Position numbers and translations under genes: made by a program. Below are positions 36,075-45,037 of a stretch of 64,000 nucleotides of DNA, one piece after another; positions within the stretch are counted from its first letter, which is position 1; every line of letters starts with the position of its first letter. The notes beneath the pieces were generated by a model that worked only from the letters and a program-made list of their open reading frames with translations, was not told the DNA's origin and ran no database searches. Origin of the DNA: Kineosporiaceae bacterium (GTDB taxonomy: Bacteria; Actinomycetota; Actinomycetes; Actinomycetales; Kineosporiaceae). The DNA lies in NCBI GenBank assembly GCA_016713225.1, contig JADJPO010000002.1:372001-436000 (forward strand), written 5' to 3'.

Positions 36075-39000
36075 CCGGGCGTGGCCGCCATCTCCGTGAT
36101 CTGGGCCGCCAATCCGCGCACGGTCGGGTAACCCATGACAGCCGACGTCGGGACCGGGATCTGCAGCTGCTTGCGGATCCTGGCGATCAGGGCGATGGCC
36201 AACACGGAGTTGCCGCCGAGGGCGAAGAAGTCATCGTCCAGCCCGACCCGTTCCAGCCGGAGCACGACGGTCAGGATCTCGGCCAGGTCGGACTGCAGAC
36301 CGGGTGCCGGTTCGGCGTACGGAGTGGACAGATCCGGGCGGGGATCGCGCTCGCCGTCGTCGCCGAGGACGCCGCCCAGCCCGCTCTCGACCACCCACTG
36401 CGTGAACCGGGCGTCGAGCGGACCGGTCGAGATGACGAGGTGGTCGACCTGGTCGACGGCCGCGACGATCCGATCGAAGATCTGCATCGCCTCACTCGGG
36501 GCCATGTCGAACTCCCCGGCGGAGAACGGGTCTCCGCCGTCGATGCCCCAGGTGTCCCAGTGCACGGTGCACCAGCGGCGGCCTCGTACCCGCCGCGAGA
36601 GCACCTCGACGTCCAACGCGGCGTTGGCCGCTGCATAGGGCCCGAGGGCAAGACCACCGAGGGTCGCCGACAGCGACGAGAAGGCCACCAGTGCGACATC
36701 GCGATCGCCCAGGGCGTCGTCCAGGGCACGCAACCCGGCCACCTTGGCATCGAAGTGTCCCGCGGTACCCGCCTCGCACACCAACTGCGCGGGGCCGAAG
36801 CCGTCGGCGGCCGAACTGCCGGCGGCGTGCACCACGAGGTCCAGGGCACCGAATCGCTGGAGCGTCGTCTCGATGGCGGCGCGCACCTGGTCGACGTCCG
36901 CGACGTCGGCCGTCACGACCTCGACCTGGCCGCCCCGCTCCTCGATCGCCAGCAGTGCCTGCAGTCGGGCGGCAGCCGGGGTGGTGCCCGAGGCGAGTTC
37001 GCTCCACCGGGCTCGCGGCGGCACCGGAGTACGCCCGAGCAGCACCACGCGGCAGCCGCGATCCAGAGCGGCATGACGAGCCAACGCCAGCCCGACCTTT
37101 CCGAGCCCGCCGGTCACGAGCATCACCCCGCCGGGCGGCAGGCTCCAGGTCTGCCCCTGGGCAGCCAGCGGCACATGGTCGAACGCTCGTGTCCATCGGG
37201 TCGAGCCGCGTAGCGCCACCGGTCCGGCGTGCTCCTCGAGAGCCTCCGCGACCACGTGGGCGGGTGGCACGGGCAGGCCGGTGCCGATGTCGAGGTGACG
37301 GCAGACCCAGCCGGGGTTCTCCTGGGCCAGCACCGGTAGCAGAGCGGCCAGTGCCGCCTGGGCCGAACTGCCCGGCGGTACATCGCCGAAGGCCGTCGCG
37401 GCGTCGGTCAGGGCGAGCAGCTCGACGTCGGTGCCGGGCGAGACCGCGTTGAAGGCCGTGACCAGGGCCAGCGCGATCCGGTACCCCGTCAGCAGGGGGT
37501 CGCCGGGGGTGTCGATCGAGGCCGGGCCATCGGTGCGATCGCCGAGAGCGCCGGCGTGCACCACGACGCGCGGCAGCTGCGCGGCGGCTCGCAGCAGGGC
37601 CTCGAGGTCGGCCGCGGCTGTTGCCGGGTCGATCACCTCACCCGTCAGCTCACCGACCACCCCACCGGGCCGGCTGTCGCCGTCCTGCCGCCTACGCAGC
37701 TGTGCCAGGGTCACGTCGGCGCCCAGGCGCCGAAGGTGTTCGGCGAGCAGGACTCCCCGGGGCTCGGCGGCCAGAACCAGCCAGGGGCCGGCCTCCCGGA
37801 GGGCGGCGGTCTCGTCCCGGATGGCCCGGGGGCTGCTGCGCCAGGTGGGCACGTAGGTCCAGCGGTCGAGGTCGTCGACGCGGCCTGACGGCTCCGGCAG
37901 CGGAGCCGTCAGCGAGGGACGCTCCACCCAGTAGCGGCGGCGCTGGAACGGGTAGGTGGGCAACGGGACGCGCCGCGGTCGGCCGGCATACAGTGCCGCC
38001 CAATCGATCTCACAACCGGCCTGCCACAACCGAGCCACCGTGTGCGCCATCCAGTGCGCCGGCGACCGGCCGTCGGGCGCGATGTCGATCGCCACCTGAC
38101 CGTGCCGGCCCGCACCGAGGCCGAGGGCGTCGCGAACCTCACCCACGATCGCCAGCTCCGGGCCGTCGACAGCGTGCACGGAGACGCCCACGGCACGCAG
38201 CGCAGCAGCCACGGCCAGCACCGTGTCCGTCAGCTGGGCCGAGCTCGCAGAACCTGCTGCCGCGGAATCGATCTCGTCGAGGTCGCGGGCGATGCGGTGT
38301 GCAGCACCCGAGACCTGCGCGCACCATGCGGGATCGGCGCGGGCCGGATCCGGCAGCACGAGCTCCACCCGGGGGTTGTGGGCCCGGGCTTCGCCGTCCA
38401 GCCATCGGGACGGATCGCCCAGAGCCGCTCGCGCATCGGCCAGGTCGTCGCACACCACCGCCCGGCGCACGGGGAAGGTGGATCGTGAGACCTGCTGGGT
38501 GAAGGCGACGTCGGCGATCGGGTCCTCGTGCCCGTCGAGGTGGGCGGCGAGGTTCGCCGTGGCCTGGTCCACCACCGTGGCGTCGCGCCCCGACAGGGTG
38601 AGCAGGAACGGGCCGGGCTCGGCCGCGGCTGGCGGCCGTTGCGGTGCCTCCTCCAGGACGACGTGCGCGTTGGAGCCGCCGAGCCCGAACGCGCTCACCC
38701 CGGCCCGTCGGGGGTGCGCCCCGACCGGCCAGGGCCTGGCCTGGGTCAGCACCGTGAACTTCTTGCGGGCGTTGGCCAGTGCGCCGTTCGGGGTCCGGAA
38801 GGTGGGGGTCGCGGGCAGGACCTGGTTCTCCAGCGCCAGGGCTGCTCGAATCAGGCTGCTGACGCCCGCCGCCCGGTCGAGATGCCCGATGTTCGCCTTG
38901 AGGGAGGCCAGCACCAGGCGGTCGTCGGCTCGATCGGGGAAGACCTGCGCCATCGCGGCGATCTCGATCGAGTCGCCCAGCACGGTGCCGGTGCCGTGAC

Positions 39001-39937
39001 ACTCCACGTAGCCGATGGTGGCCGGGGGGACGCCGGCGAAGGCGATCGCGTCGGCGATCACCGCGGCCTGCCCGTCGACCCCGGGAGCGGTGTAACCGGC
39101 GCACTGGGAACCGTCGTTGTTCGTGGCCGATCCGAGGATGATCGCGCTGATGTGGTCGCCGGCATCGAGCGCGTCGGGTAGGCGTTTGAGCGCCACGAGG
39201 GCCACGCCGCTGCCCATCACGCTGCCCCGGGCACCGGCGTCGAACGGCAGCACCCGCCCGTCGGGGGAGTAGATGCTCCCCTCCTCGAAGAAGTACCCCG
39301 CGCCCTGCGGCAGGGGGAGGAACACCCCGCCTGCCAGGGCGACATCGCACTCGTAGTTGAGCAGTCCCTGCACCCCCAGGTGCACGGCGATCAACGAGGT
39401 GGAGCAGAAGGTCTGCACCGTGATGCTCGGCCCCCGCAGCCCCAGTTTGTACGAGGCATACGATCCCAGTGAGTCACGCTCGGTGCCGATCGCCATGAGC
39501 AGGGCGCCTCCGGGCCCCGGGGCGGCACCGAAGGCCACGTTCCAGGTGTAGTCCGGGAACCCACACCCGGCGTAGACGCCCACCTTGTCGGTCATGCCCA
39601 TGGCCGGGTAGCCGGCGTTCTCCAGCACCTCGACACAGGTCTCCAGGAAGAGCCGATGTTGCGGGTCCATCAACTCGGCCTCGTGCCGGCTCAGGCCGAA
39701 CATGGCGGCGTCGAACCGTTCGATGCCCTCGATGGAGCCGGTGACCCGGACGTAGTCGGGGTCGGCGACATGCCCCGGCGGTACCCCGACCGACACCAAC
39801 TCGTCCTCGGTGACCTCACGTAGGCCGAGCCGGCCCGTCGCCGAGTTGGCCCACAGCTGCGAGACCGTGTCGGCGCCCGGGAACCGTCCGGCCATGCCGA
39901 CGATCGCGACGGCGCTGTCATAGTCGACCTGGCTCAC
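36071..39937 (-). CDS. Type I polyketide synthase module A: KS, vestigial AT, KR, ACP
   Basis: 1,288 residues. KS about 8-430, with active-site C178 in FCSTS and histidines in VECHGTGT and ANIGHLDRA. The KS-AT linker and post-AT linker (PLPTYPFQRRRYW) are present, but the AT core is shrunk to about 150 residues; the place of GHSxG reads GPELA, so no acyltransferase serine remains. KR follows (TGGLGKVG, SSLSATLGG, YAAAN catalytic set intact), then ACP (serine in LGGNSV). It must be loaded in trans. The start GTG 39937 overlaps the stop of PKS B by four bases, so A is translated after B. There is no thioesterase at the C-terminus. Confidence 0.92.
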   Translation of the reverse strand: MSQVDYDSAVAIVGMAGRFPGADTVSQLWANSATGRLGLREVTEDELVSVGVPPGHVADPDYVRVTGSIEGIERFDAAMFGLSRHEAELMDPQHRLFLETCVEVLENAGYPAMGMTDKVGVYAGCGFPDYTWNVAFGAAPGPGGALLMAIGTERDSLGSYASYKLGLRGPSITVQTFCSTSLIAVHLGVQGLLNYECDVALAGGVFLPLPQGAGYFFEEGSIYSPDGRVLPFDAGARGSVMGSGVALVALKRLPDALDAGDHISAIILGSATNNDGSQCAGYTAPGVDGQAAVIADAIAFAGVPPATIGYVECHGTGTVLGDSIEIAAMAQVFPDRADDRLVLASLKANIGHLDRAAGVSSLIRAALALENQVLPATPTFRTPNGALANARKKFTVLTQARPWPVGAHPRRAGVSAFGLGGSNAHVVLEEAPQRPPAAAEPGPFLLTLSGRDATVVDQATANLAAHLDGHEDPIADVAFTQQVSRSTFPVRRAVVCDDLADARAALGDPSRWLDGEARAHNPRVELVLPDPARADPAWCAQVSGAAHRIARDLDEIDSAAAGSASSAQLTDTVLAVAAALRAVGVSVHAVDGPELAIVGEVRDALGLGAGRHGQVAIDIAPDGRSPAHWMAHTVARLWQAGCEIDWAALYAGRPRRVPLPTYPFQRRRYWVERPSLTAPLPEPSGRVDDLDRWTYVPTWRSSPRAIRDETAALREAGPWLVLAAEPRGVLLAEHLRRLGADVTLAQLRRRQDGDSRPGGVVGELTGEVIDPATAAADLEALLRAAAQLPRVVVHAGALGDRTDGPASIDTPGDPLLTGYRIALALVTAFNAVSPGTDVELLALTDAATAFGDVPPGSSAQAALAALLPVLAQENPGWVCRHLDIGTGLPVPPAHVVAEALEEHAGPVALRGSTRWTRAFDHVPLAAQGQTWSLPPGGVMLVTGGLGKVGLALARHAALDRGCRVVLLGRTPVPPRARWSELASGTTPAAARLQALLAIEERGGQVEVVTADVADVDQVRAAIETTLQRFGALDLVVHAAGSSAADGFGPAQLVCEAGTAGHFDAKVAGLRALDDALGDRDVALVAFSSLSATLGGLALGPYAAANAALDVEVLSRRVRGRRWCTVHWDTWGIDGGDPFSAGEFDMAPSEAMQIFDRIVAAVDQVDHLVISTGPLDARFTQWVVESGLGGVLGDDGERDPRPDLSTPYAEPAPGLQSDLAEILTVVLRLERVGLDDDFFALGGNSVLAIALIARIRKQLQIPVPTSAVMGYPTVRGLAAQITEMAATPG

Positions 39938-42900
39938 CGGGCCTCCCCTCGGACACTGGTGCGGCGCTGGGCCAACCGCTTCTGACGCAACTGGGCCCGC
40001 TCGTCGTCCGGTTCTCGCACGATCGGCTCCTCGACCGGCGCCTCCCCGACCTCGCCCGGGTCTGCTGCCCGGCTGGCCAGCGCGGCGGCCGTGAGCGCCG
40101 ACACGGTCGGGGCCTGGTAGAGCAGGTGCGCCGGCAGGTGGTCGAGTTCCAGCGCCGCTCGCACCGCATCGGTGACGCCGACCCCGATGAGCGAATTGCC
40201 GCCGAGATCGAAGAAGTTGTCCTGGACGCCGACCTGGTCGATCCCGAGCCATTCGCCCCAGATCTCGGCAACCGCCTCCTCCTGCGGGGTGGCAGGTGAG
40301 ATGTACGGCGTCGAGAGTTCGGGCCGCGGATACCGTTGGTCACCACGGCCTTTGCGGGCACCTGCCTGGATGTCGCGGATCGTGTAGTTGCGGCTGCCGG
40401 CGAGCGAGGTGGAGAAGTCCTGGGTGTTCACCACCAGGTGCGGCACATCCAGGGTGAGGATGCGCTTCAGGCACCGCCACCCGGCATCGAAGTCGATGCC
40501 GAACACCTCGCGATGGTGGATGTAGAACGCGCGCAGCACCGGCTCGTAGCCGGCGAGCCCTTCCTCCCAGCCGTTCCACGTCCACTCGCCCCAGCCGATC
40601 GAGACCACCTTGGTCTGGCGCAGGGCGCCGCTGCGGGCGAAGGCATCGAGGAAGGCGTTGGCCGCCGAGTAGTCGGCCTGACCGAGCGCGCCGGTCCAGG
40701 CGGCGACGGAGGAGAACAGCACCAGGAAGTCGAGGGGATCGTCCCCGATGGCCTCGGCGATCGCCAGGGTGCCCCAGACCTTCGGCGCCAGAACGCGTTC
40801 GACATCGTCGATCGTCTTGAACTGCATCATGCCCATGCCGGGCACCCCGGCCGCATGGATGATGCCGTGCAGCGCGCCGAAGCGTTCTCGGGCTCGCTGC
40901 ACCGCCCGGACGACGTCCGCCGGTTCGGCGACGTTGCCGGCCACCACCTCGAACTCACACCCCAACGAATCGAGCAGCTGCAGCCCCTCGATCCGCCGGC
41001 GAACCTCGGCCCGGGTGGTCGGATCGGCCAGGATCGCCCCCCACCGTTCGCGCGCCGGGGTGGGCGTGCGGCCCATCAGCACCAAGCGGGCGTGGGCGTC
41101 TCGGGCCAGTCGCTCGGCCAGGGCCAGCCCGATCCCGCCGAGACCACCCGTGACGAGGTAGACCCCGTTGTCGCGCAAGGGAACAGCCTGCGGATCGAGT
41201 TCGTCGGCCAGCTCGAGGATCTCGAAGTCCGGCATCCATCGCCGCCCCCCGCGCAGCGCCAGCACCTGGTTGGCCGGTGCGGTCAGCAGCTCGCGGACGA
41301 CGTGATCGACCGGTGCCGGCCGACCGTGGACCAGGTCCACCAGCCGGATCGTGCCACCGGGATCCTCCACGGGCAGGATGGTGCAGGGGCCGTGCACCGT
41401 GGCGCGTGCCGGCACGATCGGATCGTCGTCACCGACCTGGAGCGTGCCGGACGTCACGACGTCCAGCGCCCAGGTGTCGAAGCCCACCTCGCGGGCTGCT
41501 CGGGCGATGGCGATCAGCGTGTTCAGGCCGAGTTCGACGGTGTCCCGCGCCGAGGCCTCGGCGAGGGTCCACAGGTGCACGACGCGATCCGGTGTGCCGC
41601 CTTGCTGCTTGAGTCGCACGAACAGCTCGAGGATGTCCTCGATGCTGCCGGGGCGGACCCGGAACCCCTTCTCGTCCCGAGCGAAGTCGGCCCCCGGACG
41701 CACCAGGGTGACGCTGCGCTCGGCCCCGGCCAGCGCCGCCCCCACGGCCCGCGCGACGGCGTCGGCGTCGCCGTCATCGGTGAAGATCACCCAGCGCTCG
41801 CCCGGGTCGCTGAGTGCCGGACGCGGTGCGCGTTCCTTCCAGACGCCCAGGTTCAGCCAACTGCTCTCGGGCAGCAGGGGCAACGTCTCGTACTCGCTGA
41901 GCAGGTCCTCCGGGCCCGAGGCCGCGCTGGTTGCGGAGCCGCCGCCGTCGGCCTCGGACGGGGTCACGAACCAGTAGGGCTGGCGCTGGAAGGGATAGGT
42001 GGGCATCGGTACCCGCCCCGGGACGCGGTCCAGGTCGAGCCGATGGTAGGCGGTCCAGTCGACGTCGACCCCGGCGAGCTGGAGTTCGGCCAGGGCGCCG
42101 ACCAAGGCGCGGTCCCCGGCCATGGTGTCCAGGGCGCCCGGTGCGGTGGACACGACCAGGGGCCAGCGGGAGCGGTCACACTCGGGGTGGGACCTGACCA
42201 TCGCCCCCAGCGACTTGCCCGGCCCGATCTCGACGAACAGGTGACTCGACCGGGCGAGGGCGGTCGCCAGCGAGGTGGAGAACTGCACCGGACGGCACAT
42301 GTGCTCGGCCCAGTAGGCCGGATCGGTGACCAGCGCGGCGTCCGCCAGTTCACCCGTCACGTTGGACACCAATCCGAGGGTGGGCGCCCCGAGGGTGATG
42401 TTCGCGGCCACCCACGCGGTGAGATCCTCGGCCACCGGCCGCAGCAGCCCGGTGTGGAAGGCATGGCTGGTGTCCAGTTCGCGGCAGACGGCGCCCCGGG
42501 CGCGCAGCTCGCTCGCCACGTCGGCGATCGCGTCGACGCTGCCGCCGATCACCACCTGTCCCGGGACGTCGGCGGACAGCTCGACGCCGCGGTCGGCCAG
42601 GTCGGGCACCAGGGCCTGCAGTGCCTCCCAGCTGCGGCCGACGGCCAGCATCGACCCCTGGGGCAGTTCGGCGATGAGCGCCGCGCGGTGGGCGACCATA
42701 CGGACCGCGTCCGGCGCGCTGAGGACGCCGGCCAGACAGGCCGCCACGTACTCACCGACGCTGAAGCCGAGCACCAGGTCCGGGACGACGCCCCAGTCGA
42801 TCAGGGTCCGAGCCAGCGCCAGCTCGGCCAGGAACACCGCGGGCTGGGCCACGGCGGTGTTGCTGAGCGGGCCGCGATCGGACGGCGCCTGGCGCCCCAT

Positions 42901-44730
42901 GAGGACGGCGAGATCGGGACGCGCAGCGTCCGGGGAGCGGGTGGTCAACGGGGTCAGGACGTCGATCGGGGCGAACGTCGACAGCAGTTCCTGGCCCTCG
43001 TTCAGGTGCCGGCGGAAGGTGGGCTCGTGGGCGTACAGGTCGGACACCATGCCGGTGTAGTGCTCACCGACACCGGCGAACATGAAGATCGACCGGCGGC
43101 CCTTCACCGGGTCGTGCCGGGCCAGGAGCACCGAGTCCTGGCCGGGCCGCCCGGCAAAGGCGGCCGCAGCGGCCCCTGCCGAGTCGGCGATGACGGCACG
43201 CCGATGCGCCATCGGTGCCCGGCCGACCTCCAGGGTGAACGAGGCATCGGCCAGGTCGAGGCTCTGCCCGGCAGCGTCGGCCTCGCCGAGGTGGGCAGCC
43301 AGGTGTTCGCAGTAGTCGTTGGCGGCCTGCTCGGTACGTCCGGAGACCGGCAACAGGTGCCATCGCCGCGGGCTCGGCCGGCGCACCGGTGCGTCGGGGG
43401 CCTCCTCCAACACCACATGGACGTTGGTTCCCCCCATGCCCAACCCGTTCAGGCCGGCCAGCCTCGGGTGCCCCGACTGCTTCGGCCAGGGCACCGGGTC
43501 GGCCGCCACGTAGAACGGGCTGTGGGGGAAGTCGATCTCGGCGTTGGGGGTCTCGAAGTTCAGCGACCGCGGGATCAGTCCGTGCCGCAGGGCCTCGACG
43601 ACCTTGATCATCCCGGTGACCGTGGCGGCGCGGTCGAGGTGCCCGACGTTCGTCTTGACCGAGCCGATGGCGCAGTACTGCCGATCTCTCAGATCGCTGC
43701 CGGAGTAGGCCTTCTCGGCGGACCGAAAGGCGCGGGTCAGCGCCGAGACCTCGATCGGATCGCCGAGTGCCGTCGCCGTGCCGTGAGCCTCGACGTAGGA
43801 GATGTCGCGGGGTGAGACCTCGGCGTCCGCCAGGGCGGCCTCGATCGCGGTCGACTGGCCGGCGACGCTGGGAGCCGTGTAGCTGAACTTGGCGAAACCG
43901 TCGTTGTTCATGGCCGACCCGCGGATCACCGCCAGCACGGTGTCGCGGTCCTCCAACGCCCGGCGCAACGGCTTGAGCAGGACCACCCCGGAACCGTCAC
44001 CGAAGACCGATCCCTGGGCCTTGGCATCGAAGGTCCGGATCACGCCGTCCGGGGCGAGCATGCCGCCCTGGACGTAGACGTAGCCCACCCGGTCCGGCAC
44101 CCGGACGCACACGCCACCGGCCAGGGCCATGTCGCACTCACCGTGCCGCAGGCTCTGGCAGGCGAGGTGGATCGCCACGGCAGAGGTCGAGCAGAAGCTC
44201 TGCACCGTGACCGCCGGGCCCGTCAGGTCCAGCCGATAGGCGACCACCGTGGTCAAGGCGTCCTTGTCGTTGCCGATGACCATCTCGTAGGGGTCGATGT
44301 GCAGCGCCACGTCGGGGTCACCGAACCGGTCGTACATGTACGAGCTCAGGTTGCTGCCGGCGAACAGGCCCACGCGGTCCCGCGCACCGGGGATGCCGTA
44401 CCCGGCCAACTCCAGCGTCTCGTGACAGCACTCCAGGAAGATGCGCTGCTGCGGGTCGGCGATCGAGGCCTCCCGCGGGCTGTATCCGAAGAAGGTGGCA
44501 TCGAAGCCCCGGATGTCGTCGAGGACCGGACGCCGCCGCACGTAGTCGGGATGACCGGCCTGATACGCGTGATAGCCCGCTGCGGCCAGGTCCTCGTCGG
44601 TCACATCGTGGATCGACTCCACGCCGTCACACAGGTTCTGCCAGAACTGCGCCACGGAGGGCGCCCCCGGGAACCTGCCGGCCATCGCGATGACGGCCAC
44701 GTCCTGGTCGCGGATCATTCGATCGGGCAT
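39934..44730 (-). CDS. Type I polyketide synthase module B: KS-AT-KR-ACP
   Basis: 1,598 residues. KS about 10-450 (C180 in FCSTS; VEAHGTAT; TNVGHLDRAA). AT about 545-880 keeps catalytic S657, but the usual GHSxG reads GFSVGEY and the entry motif GQGxQ reads AGVGEH; the specificity motif is HAFH. These changes could reflect an unusual extender such as hydroxymalonyl-ACP. KR is complete (TGGLGGIG, FSSVAAWTG, YSAAN). ACP serine is in LGGNSL. A charged C-terminal tail (RAQLRQKRLAQRR) looks like a docking segment for PKS A, which is encoded directly downstream. ATG 44730 has AGAGGTGG ahead of it; an upstream in-frame ATG at 44754 lacks one. Confidence 0.93.
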   Translation of the reverse strand: MPDRMIRDQDVAVIAMAGRFPGAPSVAQFWQNLCDGVESIHDVTDEDLAAAGYHAYQAGHPDYVRRRPVLDDIRGFDATFFGYSPREASIADPQQRIFLECCHETLELAGYGIPGARDRVGLFAGSNLSSYMYDRFGDPDVALHIDPYEMVIGNDKDALTTVVAYRLDLTGPAVTVQSFCSTSAVAIHLACQSLRHGECDMALAGGVCVRVPDRVGYVYVQGGMLAPDGVIRTFDAKAQGSVFGDGSGVVLLKPLRRALEDRDTVLAVIRGSAMNNDGFAKFSYTAPSVAGQSTAIEAALADAEVSPRDISYVEAHGTATALGDPIEVSALTRAFRSAEKAYSGSDLRDRQYCAIGSVKTNVGHLDRAATVTGMIKVVEALRHGLIPRSLNFETPNAEIDFPHSPFYVAADPVPWPKQSGHPRLAGLNGLGMGGTNVHVVLEEAPDAPVRRPSPRRWHLLPVSGRTEQAANDYCEHLAAHLGEADAAGQSLDLADASFTLEVGRAPMAHRRAVIADSAGAAAAAFAGRPGQDSVLLARHDPVKGRRSIFMFAGVGEHYTGMVSDLYAHEPTFRRHLNEGQELLSTFAPIDVLTPLTTRSPDAARPDLAVLMGRQAPSDRGPLSNTAVAQPAVFLAELALARTLIDWGVVPDLVLGFSVGEYVAACLAGVLSAPDAVRMVAHRAALIAELPQGSMLAVGRSWEALQALVPDLADRGVELSADVPGQVVIGGSVDAIADVASELRARGAVCRELDTSHAFHTGLLRPVAEDLTAWVAANITLGAPTLGLVSNVTGELADAALVTDPAYWAEHMCRPVQFSTSLATALARSSHLFVEIGPGKSLGAMVRSHPECDRSRWPLVVSTAPGALDTMAGDRALVGALAELQLAGVDVDWTAYHRLDLDRVPGRVPMPTYPFQRQPYWFVTPSEADGGGSATSAASGPEDLLSEYETLPLLPESSWLNLGVWKERAPRPALSDPGERWVIFTDDGDADAVARAVGAALAGAERSVTLVRPGADFARDEKGFRVRPGSIEDILELFVRLKQQGGTPDRVVHLWTLAEASARDTVELGLNTLIAIARAAREVGFDTWALDVVTSGTLQVGDDDPIVPARATVHGPCTILPVEDPGGTIRLVDLVHGRPAPVDHVVRELLTAPANQVLALRGGRRWMPDFEILELADELDPQAVPLRDNGVYLVTGGLGGIGLALAERLARDAHARLVLMGRTPTPARERWGAILADPTTRAEVRRRIEGLQLLDSLGCEFEVVAGNVAEPADVVRAVQRARERFGALHGIIHAAGVPGMGMMQFKTIDDVERVLAPKVWGTLAIAEAIGDDPLDFLVLFSSVAAWTGALGQADYSAANAFLDAFARSGALRQTKVVSIGWGEWTWNGWEEGLAGYEPVLRAFYIHHREVFGIDFDAGWRCLKRILTLDVPHLVVNTQDFSTSLAGSRNYTIRDIQAGARKGRGDQRYPRPELSTPYISPATPQEEAVAEIWGEWLGIDQVGVQDNFFDLGGNSLIGVGVTDAVRAALELDHLPAHLLYQAPTVSALTAAALASRAADPGEVGEAPVEEPIVREPDDERAQLRQKRLAQRRTSVRGEAR

Positions 44731-44744
44731 GGCGCCACCTCTGC

Positions 44745-44803
44745 CGGGACACATCGAGTGCCGCTGAGCAGCGGGCGACCTGTCTTGCCCACCATGTGTC
44801 CCG
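44745..44803. repeat. 10-bp inverted repeat upstream of PKS B
   Basis: CGGGACACAT (44745-44754) and ATGTGTCCCG (44794-44803) are perfect reverse complements, 39 bp apart. On the PKS B mRNA the proximal arm lies just before the ribosome-binding site, so the pair could be two operator half-sites or a leader hairpin affecting translation. Confidence 0.55.
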
Positions 44804-44973
44804 ACGGACGCGGCACGCCTCGGCTCAGAGTGAACCCGTTACGGCTGGCCGGGTCCAGGCTCGCTCCTGTCAAGAACTGGACGTCCACCTCCTGCCAGCA
44901 CCAGCGCTTCCGTCGCGGTCGTGCCGTGGCGACCATGAGGCACGCCGTGGTTTGCGCGTGTCCGCGTGAGACG

Positions 44974-45015
44974 TGCACGAGACCTGCACGAGACCTGCAC
45001 GAGACCTGCACGAGA
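44974..45015 (+). repeat. 11-bp tandem repeat before the dehydrogenase gene
   Basis: The unit TGCACGAGACC occurs 3.8 times head to tail, ending nine bases before the AGGAGGTGA ribosome-binding site. It is unlikely to be coding because a perfect ribosome site and a conserved start follow it. Confidence 0.8.
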
Positions 45016-45037
45016 GCCGGCTGAGGAGGTGAGGGTC

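Larger units (their letters stand above)
44731..45037. other. Divergent promoter region between PKS B and the hydroxymalonyl genes
   Basis: 307 bp with no gene. It must hold promoters for the PKS B-A operon (minus) and the dehydrogenase-ACP-FkbH operon (plus). It contains a 10-bp-arm inverted repeat near the PKS B start and an 11-bp tandem repeat near the dehydrogenase start, listed separately. Confidence 0.6.

Noticed and set aside
40336..43815. A 1,159-codon open frame on the plus strand opposite PKS B
   Set aside because: Low-complexity Arg/Gly/Ala/Asp/His-rich translation with no domains; it is the antisense of strongly conserved PKS codons in GC-rich DNA. The same reasoning removes the long frames opposite glgP, the CotH gene and PKS A and C.
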